Below are positions 1 to 12,051 of a stretch of 64,000 nt of DNA, one piece after another (the stretch's first letter is position 1; each line of letters starts with the position of its first letter). The translations under genes and the position numbers were made by a program. The DNA comes from Apoderus coryli (taxonomy: Eukaryota > Arthropoda > Insecta > Coleoptera > Attelabidae): assembly GCA_911728435.2 (NCBI GenBank), contig OU452211.1, positions 11,514,428 to 11,578,427 of the forward strand, given 5' to 3'. The notes under the pieces were generated by a model. The model saw only the letters and a list, made by a program, of their open reading frames with translations, did no database searches and was not told where the DNA came from.

Positions 1-14
1 TTATTATTATATTA

Positions 15-653
15 TTATTTATAATAATAACAATAATCGACTTTATTTATATATATTGAAAACACCAAACTCTCGCAAAGAACTTTCTTCATTTTAAATG
101 ATAGTAACTGTTTGTTTGCATAAAGTAACCTTAAAGTTAAATAACATTGTCGTGCTATGAAAGAAATGTGATCGGAAAATCTCAGCCTCTCGTCCAGATA
201 CAAGCCTAGGACCTTCACAGACGACACAAGTTCAACCCTCTGTTGATCAATTTTTAAGTGTAAATGCTTTTTTAAAAGGTTTCTACGTTTCTTAGGACAA
301 AAGATAATAAACTTTGATTTACAGGGATTCAATTGAAGGTTATGGTTATTAGCATATATACTAATATTCCGTAACTGTGAATTAATAACTTGATTAGCAT
401 GAACATATCTTTCTGATGGAAAACTAAACATAAACTATGTGTCATCAGCAAAACATTGAACAGTTCCGTCAACTACAACCTGGTTCAAATCAAAAATATA
501 TATTAGAAAAAGCAAAGGTCCCATTACAGAGCCTTGCGGTACACCAGAAACAATGTGGGATGACATCGAAATTTTATTCTCTAATATTACACGCTGATGT
601 CTCTCATCCAGATAAGCGCACAAGAGATTCAAAGAACCTTCATCAAAACCCAT
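15..653 (-). pseudogene. Broken non-LTR (LINE) reverse transcriptase fragment
   Basis: On the minus strand one reading frame carries the central reverse transcriptase core: a GVPQGS motif, PLLFLIY, and the catalytic FADDT. It then meets an in-frame TAG at 432-434, and the same frame resumes with the thumb and C-terminal region (LNPCKSKF, VKVLGLYLDE). The 5' part of the element (ORF1, endonuclease, RT fingers) is absent. To the left lies a TTATTATT-type tail preceded, in the minus sense, by AATAAAG, which is typical of a LINE 3' end. The frame resembles the LINE at 39,598-40,791, so both are probably one Jockey/CR1-like family; the clade is uncertain. It is dead because of truncation and the stop codon. 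Confidence 0.8.
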
Positions 654-1322
654 TTCTTAAAGTAATCCATGTCAGAGAGGAGTTGAATGTGTAAGCTAGT
701 AGACGTTGTTTTATTTGTGTATTATTGTATTATTATTAGGTAGTCATTTTTGGTGGAAACTAATCACGATCATTGAAAGCTTTGCTGCTTTTAACGTGTG
801 AATTGCCTGAAATTCGGGTTCTCTGAAGTGTAACCTAGTACCAATTTAGTATTTCAATATTGAAGGTTAATTACTATGGAAAATAGAGAAAAAAAGATTT
901 CTCGAAGACGTAAGAAATCATATCAGTCCAAAACGATATTTATTAATTTTTATTATTCACTTTTTTCTTTTCATTAATTTACTGATAAATATGGCTTATG
1001 AGAATTCTTTATTCGTATTCCATAAAATACATATTATGGTTATCTCTACACATACATACATACTACGTTTGTTCTTTTTTCATGTTTTCTTTTCTTACAA
1101 AACACATTTTATATGGGTATAAACATATTTGGTCAGAGTAACAATAGATATATGGTCAACTGAGTTGTGCAGTTTGTCAGGATGTTGACATAGACCATCA
1201 GCTAGTGAAAATACTAAGGAATACTGGAAATTTATTATGGGCAAACGTTTCGGAACACCTGAGTTCTGGTTAAACAGACTTATAAGAACATTTTTGCAGA
1301 TTTCCAACAGAGTTTCTAGTAA
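654..1322. other. Intergenic sequence, nothing recognised
   Basis: AT-rich DNA with no coding exon or repeat that I can support. A minus-strand open frame at 1,095-1,340 has no recognisable domain and is probably chance. Confidence 0.4.
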
Positions 1323-1470
1323 TGTAACATTTGTGTTCATTCATTACAGTGAGAAACGTATAGTCCCAATTCTTTATGGACTAAATAGTCAATGCCAAAA
1401 ACGATGATGACTACAATTGGTACAGGAGCAGCCAAACAAATTATAGAGGCTTTATTGAAGCCAAAGAGCA
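1323..1470 (+). repeat. Left copy of 148-bp direct repeat
   Basis: This segment recurs at 4,903-5,050 with only two base differences noticed. The two copies abut the outer ends of the 3.4-kb block between them, which begins CACAGAAAA and ends with its inverted form. The repeat looks like a duplicated target segment, but it is far longer than the target duplication of known TIR transposons. Confidence 0.85.
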
Positions 1471-2600
1471 CACAGAAAAAAAAAACTTGGTTTATCCAAA
1501 TAAAAAATATTATTTAGAGGTGAATTTGCTAGTTTTCGCAAAATTTTTGTTAAAGTAGTAAAGTATGAGTAACTACATTATCTAAAAACGACAATTTTTC
1601 CTGCTAAGCTGATATCTTCTCATCCAAACGAGACTTGTATGCGCATTAGTTAAATAAGATTTCAAATTGTGAACCTATATAAAATTTTATTTGCGCTAAA
1701 TGAGTTCGGTATTCTGTTTGAATTAGGTATTGTGCACCTACAGATTTCCATACGTACCCACTTAGGTGTAGCTATTATTATTAAGAAAATACTTAATGAG
1801 GTAATTAGGTAGGTACCTATACAAACCTAACTATTCTCAAAAATCGTTTTATGAAACCCAAAACTAAATTAGTTCTAATAGGAACATATACCTACCTACC
1901 TATAAATTTTATTTATCTGCTTTATTATATTAATGGACCTAGGTATGTGCATTATAATATTTAAGTATAAATAAGATTTTAACAACTAAGTAAGTACATA
2001 GCTAAAATAGGCACTGATTTAATTAAATCTGTGTAATAGTTATTTTACCTAATACTTCTCATTTACAAAATTTCTATCCTCCAAAATACCTATCGAATTA
2101 TTTTATCTGGTAGAGATGGGAACCTATAGTTGTCTACATAAGTCGTCAATCTAATCCAGCCAACGGTTATTCCCCGTTCTACCTAATGTGTTTGTCCCCG
2201 CTGCTAGTCCACGTACCTAAAACCCTTTGTAGAAGCAGGTGCCGACAATAACATCTTCTATGTGTACCACGTTGTACCTAGCGCGTCTCACTTGGTGTAG
2301 AGGGAGGGGGTTTCATTTTGGTATTTTTTGATTAGAGTCTTGGCGTCGCTCTAACTAGGATCTAGTTATTTGGTGTTCTAATCTGAAGATATTTTAATTT
2401 AATATATTAAATTTTGATTTATTGATAGTAAGTGTATACCTAGATATTGATACCCCAATTTCTACAAGTGGTGAGGACGGACTAGGTATACAGACAGTAA
2501 CAGATATGTATTATACCAATGTGCATCCAACATAATTGTGTACTTAGTGATTAGTTTGGTGTGTTGAGTTTTGTTAAATATTCATATATTATTAATAACA

Positions 2601-2664
2601 ATGGAGGAAACAAAAGAAATATTAATTAGCTGGAATCTGGGGGAGCTCGTTGTTACTTTTCTCG
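2601..2664 (+). CDS. Possible first coding exon, SAM-like N-terminus
   Basis: An ATG opens a 21-residue frame (MEETKEILISWNLGELVVTF...) that runs directly into a consensus splice donor, CG|GTAAGT, at 2,665. The pattern of Trp-Leu-Glu-Leu with spaced hydrophobics recalls the first helix of SAM-domain proteins that turn up as repeat-associated genes in insects. No second exon was found in the block. It could be a relic of a gene carried by the surrounding element, or a chance frame. Confidence 0.22.
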
Positions 2665-3339
2665 GTAAGTAAATTATAATAATTATTATTTAATTATTTA
2701 TTTTTATAATTTTACGACCAATGCAAACAATCTTATTTCATGGCAATATCAGATATAATCTTTGGCAATAGATACCTATCTAGTTACGTATTATTTAGTA
2801 GGTACTTAATCCTAATTTAAAATACTTTTTCTAATTTAATCAATCTTAATATGGTATTCCTCCATTTACAGCAAGTAAACAATAGTTTAGCTGGGTTCAT
2901 GATAATATATTTAATTTGCCAGGGACGGATTAATTTTTAGCAAATTAATGCAGTTTTTCAAAAGAAGTTACATAAATATTTTAGCTAGGTATGACTTTTT
3001 TCTTTCTTTTGTAAAGGTAGGTATGTATTGATTTGTTTACCATTTTACCAATGTCTGTGAATTAGGAGTTGTGGATTGGAATTGTCTTATCATTCCTCGT
3101 ACGTACCGGTAGAATCTGTTATTTTACTTAGTTTCCTCATAAGGAATCTAAAGTTTCTTTGATAATTTTTTTTTGTTTCAGCGTCATTGTTTTTCGGAAA
3201 AACTCGATTTTTTTTAAATAGCCAATACTTACATTTTAGGTTTATTTGTCCCCAAATTAGATAACTACCTAGTACCTAGTTAGTAGATCTTGAAATGTAT
3301 AACATTTATAGTAGAAAATTAATTAGGTATAAACTATAT

Positions 3340-4200
3340 TTTACAAGGCCGTATTTTTTTAAGAAAATGCAATTTTTTTGCGATTTTAGTTTTTATTGAT
3401 TTCTGACATTATTTTTACTGATATAAAAAACTTAAAAGCTCTCATTGTTACTTTTTTATGAAAATAATATAGCGTTTACAAATTTTCATTACGACGTTTC
3501 GTTTTTGAAAAACCATCAACTTCGATTTTTTAAATACGGCCCTCGATTTTTATTGTTAAATTTAAAGCCATTTTCAAAACAAAAATAGATGTAACGGAAT
3601 GGTTTCAACAAGTTTTCAGTATTTTTAGCTGTTATTTAAACTTCAAGAAAAACCGCCATAGTTTGGCACTTATTTTGCGTAAAAGAAAGAAAGGCGTTTC
3701 TTTAATAATTTCAAAAAGCACAAAAATTTTAACTAAATTTAAAAAACTGCATACAGAATAAAATGTGCTGACAGAAATAAATTGGCAAATAATAATAAAT
3801 AATTTTGATTAACGTCGAAAGAATTTTATTGCCAAAATTACTAATTAGGTATATACTCTGCATTCAGTCAGTTAAGTCCCAAACTATGGCGATTTTTCTT
3901 GAATAAGTTTAAATATCAACTAAAAATATTGAAAAGTTGTTTAAACCACCTATTTTTGAATTGAAAATGGCTTTAAATTTAACAATAGAAAATCAAGGGC
4001 CGTATTTAAAAAATCGAGGTTGATGGTTTTTCGAAAACGAAACGTCGAGTCTCCTCAAAAAGCAACAATGAGAAAGTGCTTTTCATTTTTTTATATATCT
4101 GTAAAAATAATGTCTGAAATCAATAAAAACTAATATCGCAAAAAATTGATTTTTAAGAAATTCTCGAAAACTGCTAAATTTACTTTACTTTTGAAAACAC
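3340..4200. repeat. Foldback repeat, arms of about 300 bp
   Basis: The stretch from about 3,360 to 3,700 reappears as its reverse complement from about 4,165 to 3,860. Shared landmarks include ACGTTTCGTTTT, AAATACGGCCCT and TTAAATTTAAAGCC. The arms are diverged by substitutions and small indels, and the loop is about 150 bp. No coding frame is present. It is a foldback or MITE-like element inside the larger block. Confidence 0.75.
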
Positions 4201-4475
4201 TATTTAAAAGGTGTTTAAATTGTACAACTTTTCTCTAAGTTAACCGACATTGTCACTCCGACCGTTTCCCAGATCAACCAACCCTAGTTGTTTATGTGCT
4301 GAGCAATATTCTCAGGAATTCCGGCAAAGGATTCAGCCGCATTATACCTATCCACTTTAACATGTGTAGATTGAAGTTTGACTATATATACCTAGCTTAT
4401 ATTACTTATACCTAATACAAGATTTTCAGTAGGCTTAAGTTTATTTTAAAAAAATAAATAAATAAGAGTCGCACT

Positions 4476-4902
4476 AAAAACCTGATGGTGGTTCAGATAA
4501 AAAAACGTAAGCACCACAGGGACCCCCAAATCTTGTCTACCCCTTCTAGAAAAAATTACTAGAAGAGAGACAAACACTATTTGTCATTTAAATAAAAATA
4601 TATTGTATGTTAGCAAAGTTTATTAGTTATTTTAGTAATGTAGAAAAATTTACTGGATAGACATTAAACGAGTATCATCACTAAAATAACTAGTAAACTT
4701 TGCTAGCATACAATATACTTTTATTTAAATGACAAATAGTGTTTGTCTCTCCCAGACAAGGAGCATATGTAAACTATTCAAGAATATTATCTAAATGACA
4801 TAATGTCTATCCAGTAAATTTTTCTAGAAGGGGTAGACAAGGTTTTGGCTGTCCCTGTGGTGCTTACGTTTTTTATCTATCTGAACCAAGGTTTTTTTTC
4901 TG
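4476..4902. repeat. Foldback repeat ending the 3.4-kb block
   Basis: The left arm (about 4,476-4,640) contains AACGTAAGCACCACAGGGAC and a segment reading GACAAACACTATTTGTC. The right arm (about 4,677-4,890) carries both in inverted order. The outer right end is also the right terminus of the larger block. It would form a long stem when transcribed. There is no protein. Confidence 0.75.
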
Positions 4903-5050
4903 TGTAACATTTGTGTTCATTCATTACAGTGAGAAACGTATAGTCCCAATTCTTTATGGACTAAATAGTCAATGCCAAAAACGATGATGACTACAATTGG
5001 TACAGGAACAGCCAAACAAATTATAGAGGCTTTATTGAAGCGAAAGAGCA
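4903..5050 (+). repeat. Right copy of 148-bp direct repeat
   Basis: Second copy of the segment at 1,323-1,470. It begins TGTAACATTTGTG and ends AAAGAGCA, after which the flanks diverge. Two mismatches to the left copy were noticed. Confidence 0.85.
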
Positions 5051-8000
5051 AGGGTTAAATAGGCTAAAGATTTGAGTTCATCCGATTTTCATAAACAACA
5101 GCTCATTATAAATTTAGTGATGATATTATAAATAATATTATTAATAATTGTAAAACATAAACTACAACCTATAAGGAAGTTCAATGAAAATGTACAACAA
5201 TACAACCAGTAACAGATGTGAAACAAAATTGAATATCCTTCTCAATAGAGGTGTTAAGTAAATGCTGTTGGTAAATGAAAACAATCATTGTGGTTTTGAA
5301 CTTTTGACGACAAAAACATGCATTGTACTATCCAAATGATAAAAGAATTGTAATTTACAAGTGCGATGGGTTGACTGTCCAACACCCACTCATCTACTTA
5401 ACAATCTTTCATTGTTCGTAATCCGTTTCCGTAAAGTACTGACCCAAATTGTCAGGTACCGTTGCGTGTTTTATTATTATTTTTTCTTTTTAACAATGAA
5501 TATTTATATATGTATGCAAACAGATTAGTGATTCTCGTTTTTACGTATGTTTCGATCATTTTATGGGTCATCAGTGTAACGGTACAATTAAATGTTTATA
5601 TCGCATTACTCATTAGCTATTAACGCATTTCTAGAATAATGTTCAATGCCAGTGGCGTAGTTTTATTAATTAATGCATTACGTACATTAAATTTAAACAA
5701 AACTGGTGTAGAAATAGCGTAATACCAAAAACAACAACAACGACACTGATTTAACTGAAATAGGCAATTGTGCATTGCCGAAACGTTGCTGTCTGACATC
5801 TGAAACAAGAATTGGTCGACTTGCAATTAGAACCTCATCCTAAGAAAAAAATCCATTATGAATAAGGCAAAATATTATGGATAACAAAAACAACTGCGTA
5901 TCATAGCCGGGCGTTTTTTGCCAGTTATTACAAGTTTCGACAATTATAGGGTGTAAAAAATATTGGCCTGTACTTCAATGTAAAAGTACTTCACTGTTCA
6001 TTGTGTAAACAAAAATAAAAGAGTCAATTTATTATAACGGAACGCACACCTTTCACCAGAGTGCCAATTTTCTCGGTCATCTTTCTCTGTCAAAGCCAGT
6101 AAAAGACAGTAATAAAAGAAGTTAAAACATTATCATGGTTTCGTATCTTCTTACAAACATAAAGAAATGTTTCACGAGCGTAGAGCGTTAGAACAGTCGC
6201 ATAGTTTTGTTATAACAAATATGTAATTTAGTTAGGCAATCATTGATAGTAATAGACAAAGAAAAGAAAGGAAGAAGGCCCTAGTTACAAGTTTTCTTCA
6301 CTGAATATCAATACCAAACCGTGTCCAGTTGGATGTTTTAATTGTTAAACGGAAGAGTCTAGTACCACACTTGGTACCCAATATGGTAGGAGAATGATAG
6401 GGGCAGTTAAAGAAACTATTTGAATCATTTTGAAAGAGTAGGAGTTTCAAATAGTTATTTATACAAACCTCCTTAGCAGCCAATTGGCAGTGAAATCAAT
6501 TAAATGTAATACTAGAGCTTAAAATTTGGAAAAAACTCTTTTGAAATTTGTTTCTAATTTGAACAATGTTTGACAATGAACGTTGCAACAAGTCATGGTT
6601 TCTCTCTGTAAAAATGACTGAGTTTTCATCATGTGCCTTTTAACAACTTCAAATCTGCATTAATAGGAAACGAGTTTGAGTCCGTTTAAGCTAGGAAGGA
6701 AAACGCTCTAAAGTCAGTACGCCGCGCCGGCTTCGTGGAAATAATTGCACTTTACACATACAACATCAAGCTTAGTGCAAGAAGTTATTCAGGAGTGGTG
6801 AGCTATTTTGTGACTAATTTTCCCCTTCATCTTCTTTTCGTATTTCGCAATTGCTCAAACAATTTGTCGTTGTCCTTTGAGAGCCATGAAGATGTCAAAG
6901 GTATTATGTAATAACTAGTTAAAATTAATATACAACAAAGAGCTGGAGTTTGAGGCTCTGTACAGAAATATGAGGGAAAGCTCATGCTGAAACAACTCTT
7001 TTATTAAATCTAAACTTCTTTTCGTTTGTGGCAGTTTGGGATCAAAATAGTTAGACCTTTGGTTACCATGATCCACAATATATTTAGGGAAGAATTAAGC
7101 CATTTTAGAACTTAATCATAATTTATTATTGTACGACTATGTTTATAGTGAATAACGGTATCTTTAAACTGCATTGCAACATTGGAGATAATAATATAAT
7201 AGTCAAAAATCATTGGTCACACAACCGTTAAGTGTCCTCATTCTGTATTCTTTTTTTTTTCACCGCTTGATATAATTTAGTGATAAAATTCTGAAATGAT
7301 CTGTGTAGGCTGAGAATACAGAATTATAATATAATATGTACGTATAATCGAATATTAATTATATGTACGTTCGAGAAGCCTCAAGAAATTATGCAACTGT
7401 TTTGATGGGAAAAAAGTACATATGAATTTCAAGAGCGGAAAACAGCCAAATATACTACTAAATCTGATGAACATGTCCGATTTTAAGTAGTTTTGCACTG
7501 TATTTTTATTTAATGTTTTTTGAGACTCTGTAAGATATTCTCAATATTGAATGCTATATTAGGGGATCCTTTTTTGTACATTGACTTTCTAATTTCGTAA
7601 AACGACCGCTTCAATTTTTCCTCCCGAAAGAACTCTAGAGCTTTTCGGCGCGAAATGGATGTTGGCTGCACTTTGATCTTTCTTGATCTCCTACTGGCCG
7701 TTTTCAGAGACAAACGGACGATATAATTTGGGAGCATGTACAAAACTATAACCTACAATTTCGTCACACACCGTAAGACAATTAGAGGCCACGGAGAACA
7801 AGGCAAGAAGGATGGCAGTGGGTGCATCCTGGTTTGTGTCAAACCTGTGTGTTCAAACTCGACTCCCTAAGGGAAGTTTGAGAGCCCAGAATGTCTTTGC
7901 AATGGCAGAGACACATGCAAACCAACTGATTCGCGAGGCAGTCAACTACAATGTAGAAGACGGTGCCAGGCGGTACCGGAGACCAATGAGTCAACTCTGA

Positions 8001-8664
8001 GGAAGGAATCCCCAGAATGAAGACATCAATTGACATTGTTTATTCTTTACTAATTAAATGTATGTATGTTGAGTGTTTTATAGGCACCACTAACAGAAGG
8101 ATAACAGCTTGGTTCCCAAGCCAAACAACAAATGATGGAGAGTTTTAGTTGAGTTGAAGTACTCCACACCACCCAAGAAAGTAGTATCGACATTTCTCTT
8201 CCTTGGCAAAAAAAAAGTGCTGTACTGAACTGAAGAAGCATTTCAGAACATTAAACTGCGTAATAAGCCATGAATCCTACGCGCAATCTGTTGATGATAA
8301 TGAGGAAAACAACGCTTCAATAAAAGCTCCTTAGATCAGATTCATATTGAAAAACAGCGATCTTGTTTCTGAAGAGTAGTTTTTCTCGTCGACTTAAAAT
8401 TTCAAAATTCAAGAAAATTTACCAGTTTTAAAACTGAGTTTCAAAAATTATTTTATAATTTTTGTGTACTTTTGACGGTCCTTGCTTGATGTCCGTGGTC
8501 CCACAACGTGATTCCTAGAGAAAAATGGGCACACGACTGTGTTAACCCTGAAGAATTTGAATAAACCAAATAACAGTTTTATTTTTTACATAATTTTTTA
8601 TTAAACTTCTCAATCACGATCTGTAAAATTTACTATCAATAATAAATAAACTAAAATTACTCAC
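5051..8664. other. Non-coding sequence, no gene supported
   Basis: Several short open frames (for example 5,620-5,826 and 7,510-7,743 minus, 7,812-8,000 plus) show no domain, no splice context and no repeat match. This stretch lies downstream of aminopeptidase exon 8. I looked here on the minus strand for the missing C-terminal exon (a GHQ...PAAF or LDIA-type signature of M17 enzymes) and did not find one. Confidence 0.4.
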
Positions 8665-8764
8665 CAATTGAATATCCCTCACCCACAGTTCTACATGCAT
8701 GACCGGTTAAAGTTGCCACTGTGAACAGGTGTGGATCAATAGCGTCAATAGCCATTTCCTTCAT
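8665..8764 (-). CDS. M17 aminopeptidase, distal exon 8
   Basis: This 100-nt minus-strand exon has an acceptor CAG at 8,765-8,767 and a donor GTGAGT below 8,665. It encodes MKEMAIDAIDPHLF followed by TVATLTGHACRTVGEG, which matches the ATLTG segment that follows the NTDAEGR motif in M17 leucine aminopeptidases. Exon 7 at 28,560 ends in phase 0 with ...DLLCK, and this exon starts in phase 0, so the join reads LLCK-MKEMAI as expected for the family. The exon ends in phase 1, so at least one more exon must follow to the left; none was found. The longer open frame extending to 9,169 only reads through the acceptor into a transposon. Confidence 0.85.
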
Positions 8765-8919
8765 CTGAAAATCAAAATGCTTGCCTTTAACTATTATTAT
8801 TGGATAATGCTGATAATGTACTGTATAATTGTTAAGACTTATTGTGAGTGATCCAAAACAATTTTGGTCATATATGAACTTTAGGAGCGTACGTCGAAAA
8901 TGCCGGATGTGCTGCCTTA

Positions 8920-9611
8920 GGGCCATTCTACACGAACAACAAAAACGCGACCGTTTGCCGGCGAGCGACACGTGTGTGGCACAGAACCACAGAGTGTAAA
9001 TGGGGCATACTATACGGGAAACTTTGCGGTCGCGTGTGGACGCGTTCGTTGGCGTGCCCGCGTGTTGAACGCAAGAGGTTGCGTAAAAGTCGCGCGCCGG
9101 GGACCGGCGTATCATTCTACATGTAGCTACTTGCACGCGTCTGGCCAGCCCAGCCGATTTATCCTTCACCAGTCCAAGATTTTAGTCTTTGCAAACAAGA
9201 TGTTTGACACTGAAAGATTTATTTGTGAAATCGACAATCAACCTCCTCTATATTATATTAAAAGTAAGGATTATTGTAATAGGAATGTGAAAGCTAGGTG
9301 TTGGGTGAAAGTAGCAGAAGTCTAATGTTTGAAGCTTGGACCAACAGGGTGTACCCACCAACGTCTTTATGTACGTTTTTTGGCCAACAAACTTAATAAC
9401 GTTAATTGGTGAACAGCAATGCACCCAACTTGTACGGGATCCATAGCAAATATGAGGCGTTTTGTCGCTAGTCTAGAATGGGTCGCGTTTCACTCGCCGG
9501 TTATACGCACTACAAAGACGCGGCGTCTACACGCTCGTATAGAATGGGCAAAATTTTCAGGCGACAGAGCGACTAACCGGTCGCGTTTCTGTGATTCGTG
9601 TAGAATGGGCC
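8920..9611 (+). mobile_element. PIF/Harbinger-type element with TTA target duplication
   Basis: The element opens GGGCCATTCTACACGAA and closes with the inverse of GGCCCATTCTACACGAA. Both ends are followed by a shared subterminal ACGCGACCG. It is flanked on both sides by TTA (8,917-8,919 and 9,612-9,614), the 3-bp target duplication typical of PIF/Harbinger elements. At 692 bp it cannot encode the transposase and is non-autonomous. It is clearly more GC-rich than its surroundings. It lies in aminopeptidase intron 7, right beside exon 8. Confidence 0.8.
9200..9325 (+). pseudogene. MADF-domain N-terminal remnant in Harbinger element
   Basis: An ATG at 9,200 opens a 41-residue frame with FICEIDNQPPLYYIKSKDYC followed by RNVKARCWVKVAE. 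This matches the start of MADF DNA-binding domains (hydrophobic helix, PLY, D-Y-x-N-R, then W..VA). PIF/Harbinger elements commonly carry a second gene of the Myb/MADF class beside the transposase. Here the frame ends at TAA soon after the first helices and the rest of the domain is missing, so it is a leftover of the parental element. Confidence 0.6.
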
Positions 9612-12051
9612 TTATCATGATGCAACTTATTCCCAGCCTCAAGGTATAGTTGATTCTTTTGCGCCTTTTTTCCGGAGCGTATTTTAGGTATCGGCTAACA
9701 TTTATTCAAATTATTCAAATATTAGGTCATTCAATTTTGATGAAACAAATACAGCGGAAACCAAACAATGGTTCGATAAACATTATTGAATTGCTGAATT
9801 TAAACTTATTGGATTGAATGGGATGTAACAGATGACACAATCCTCCTCGTATCTCTCCTATAGCTAGGTTTCATTCATACAGGTTGTGTTGATTCTCACA
9901 ATAAAATTTTATGCAATATTCCAAACCCAACACACTTCAGCCACGTGTTATTGCATCAGCTGCAACCCTTTTTGTGTATTTCTTTCACTTTAAAAACGTA
10001 TTAAATTCGATCTTCATCTATTGTCCTTCTTGGATAGATTTATATCCGTCTGGCAGACGCCCGCGCGTGGCATACGTACAGATACAACTTTTTTGCACCC
10101 TTTCATTTTTTTTTAATAATAAGCACCTTGAGAAAAGGGAAGGTTGAACATACGACCAATACCATTTCGGTAACGGGACTTAATAATTTATTATTTCTTG
10201 CTTTAGAAAAATAAAATAATTTTAGACAAAAGATTGCCTAAAGTATCATATGTTTGAGTTGTTTCCTGCCTATATATACCGTTAGGTCAAAGTTTTATTT
10301 CTACCTGATGGGATAAGTGTTTTTTTTTTCATTCAGTTAACTATATGCACTACTCCCGTACAAAAAAGCTTTGATTTCACTTTCAAAAATCGCGCAGTTT
10401 TACTCTAAACAATTTATGCCCGACTTGCATCATAAGTAACTATCAAAACAGTTAGATATAAATTTCAAGGTCAGTCGAGAATGCATACAAACACTTAGAG
10501 GGATCACCTGATATACAGTCTGGTCGGAAACCGAAAGTGGAAGATCGAGTGCTTATATCAATTAGCTAGGCAGTTTTGAGAATGCTAAACAGAACTTTGG
10601 CGAGTTATGGCCAATTGCACCTACTTTTTTAAGGCAAGTTTAGGCCTAAGCTGTTCTTATCTCTTTGCACGGTATGTTGAAATGTATTTAAGTGAGACTT
10701 AAATTAAGCCACGGTTTTTCTAGGCTTAAATATTTTAGGAAGCGTTTCTAACCTTACTTTTCCTGAGTTTTTGAAACAGTTTTTTTTTAACTTTGTTTTC
10801 TAGAGTGCGTTATATTTTTAGTTCACTATAAAGGTCGTAAAATTTACAAATAATGGATATTTTTTTTATTTAGGGGGTAATCTATTAATAGGATTACATT
10901 AAAATATTAACAAATTAAAATGTAATTAAGAATCTCCATCAAAAGGATTTTCAAGACGAAAAACAGTTTTTTTCGTTAACAATTGCTAACAAAAAGTCAT
11001 GTATTGGTTTTTTGGGTAGATGAGGCGGCCCTCCTGTTTTGTATATTTTAGATCTTTCCGAAGCTCATTTTTTCTGTTATTATAGAATTTTTTTAGAGAA
11101 TCGGATGGCCGAGGAGTTAATCCCGGAGATCGGAGATGCACTATCAAATTCTCTTCGAATTTTCTCCCAAGTTTCTCATGTATGGTAGTACCAGAGAATA
11201 GTAAATCTGTTTATTTATTCTCTGGTAGTCCCATCGGTCTTCTTTTTCAATAATATTTTTATATTTAAAAACTAGGCTAAAAAGAAAATTTTTTCCCGTT
11301 CTGTAAAGTTTGAACTTCGGTATTAGTTATATTATTTTGGTTTACGTCCATGTTTCTATATTTCAATTTACAAAAACGATACTTTTATTTCTACTTTGTT
11401 TTTGTTTAAAAAATGTGACTGCAATGAGGTTAGAAATCTTACAATTTTGACAGAATTGCAATGCTGCCAAGATTATTTCAAACTTAACTAAGTGGAGTGC
11501 GGTGCAAGACCATAGAAATCTTATATTATATATGTACTCTAGAATGCTAATTAAATCCAGCCGAATACCAAAATGTGTAACGGGTATGCAGAGTTTTCAC
11601 GAACTACGCATACTTATCAGTAACTTATTTTCAGTACAGAGCTGCCATATTTAAAACTATTTTGTCGTTCGCCTTACAGAATTTATGCGACATATCTGTT
11701 TTATAAATAAATCCATATGTTGCGTCATACGAAACTGCTTGACAAAATCAAATAATTAAATGTTATCGGTAAAATTGCATACTGTTTAGTTTTCAGCAAT
11801 ATGAACGAAACATTTTTTCCCAAATCTTATTAAATTTAGGAGATTTCGCAACAGCGTCTGTTTTCGCAAATGACGTTTCTCGTAGTGGGAATATCTGTCA
11901 GAGTCGGCTTCACAATAATTCAGATAGGTTTTATAATTGAGTTATGGTTTTATTCGTGGTATATTTTAATTGTTGATAGGTATACCTATTTGTGATTAAA
12001 ATTGTTTTTAATATTTGTTATTTTGGTTTTAGTTCGTTTATTTAACAAACA
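9612..12051. other. Intron sequence, nothing recognised
   Basis: AT-rich intronic DNA of the aminopeptidase gene with homopolymer T and A runs. No exon, transposon terminus or coding domain could be supported. Confidence 0.4.

Larger units (their letters stand above)
1471..4902. mobile_element. 3.4-kb block with short terminal inverted repeats
   Basis: The block starts CACAGAAAAAAAAAACTTGG and ends with the near-perfect inverse (CCAAGG, T-run, CTGTG), giving terminal inverted repeats of about 20 bp. It is flanked exactly by the two 148-bp direct repeats. Inside are an ACCTA-rich stretch (about 1,720-2,830), one possible first exon at 2,601-2,664, and two large foldbacks at about 3,340-4,200 and 4,476-4,902. 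No transposase frame is visible, so it would be non-autonomous, or a composite of several small elements. The family is not recognised. Confidence 0.5.

Noticed and set aside
7510..8241. Several 60-77-codon frames on both strands
   Set aside because: No domain, no splice sites forming a gene, no repeat match; length is within chance for this DNA.
8470..8530. Minus-strand GHQ as a possible M17 C-terminal exon
   Set aside because: The residues after GHQ do not follow the M17 pattern and a stop follows within a few codons.
8657..9169. 170-codon minus-strand open frame as one protein
   Set aside because: Only its last 33 codons are aminopeptidase exon 8. The rest reads through the acceptor, intron and Harbinger element.
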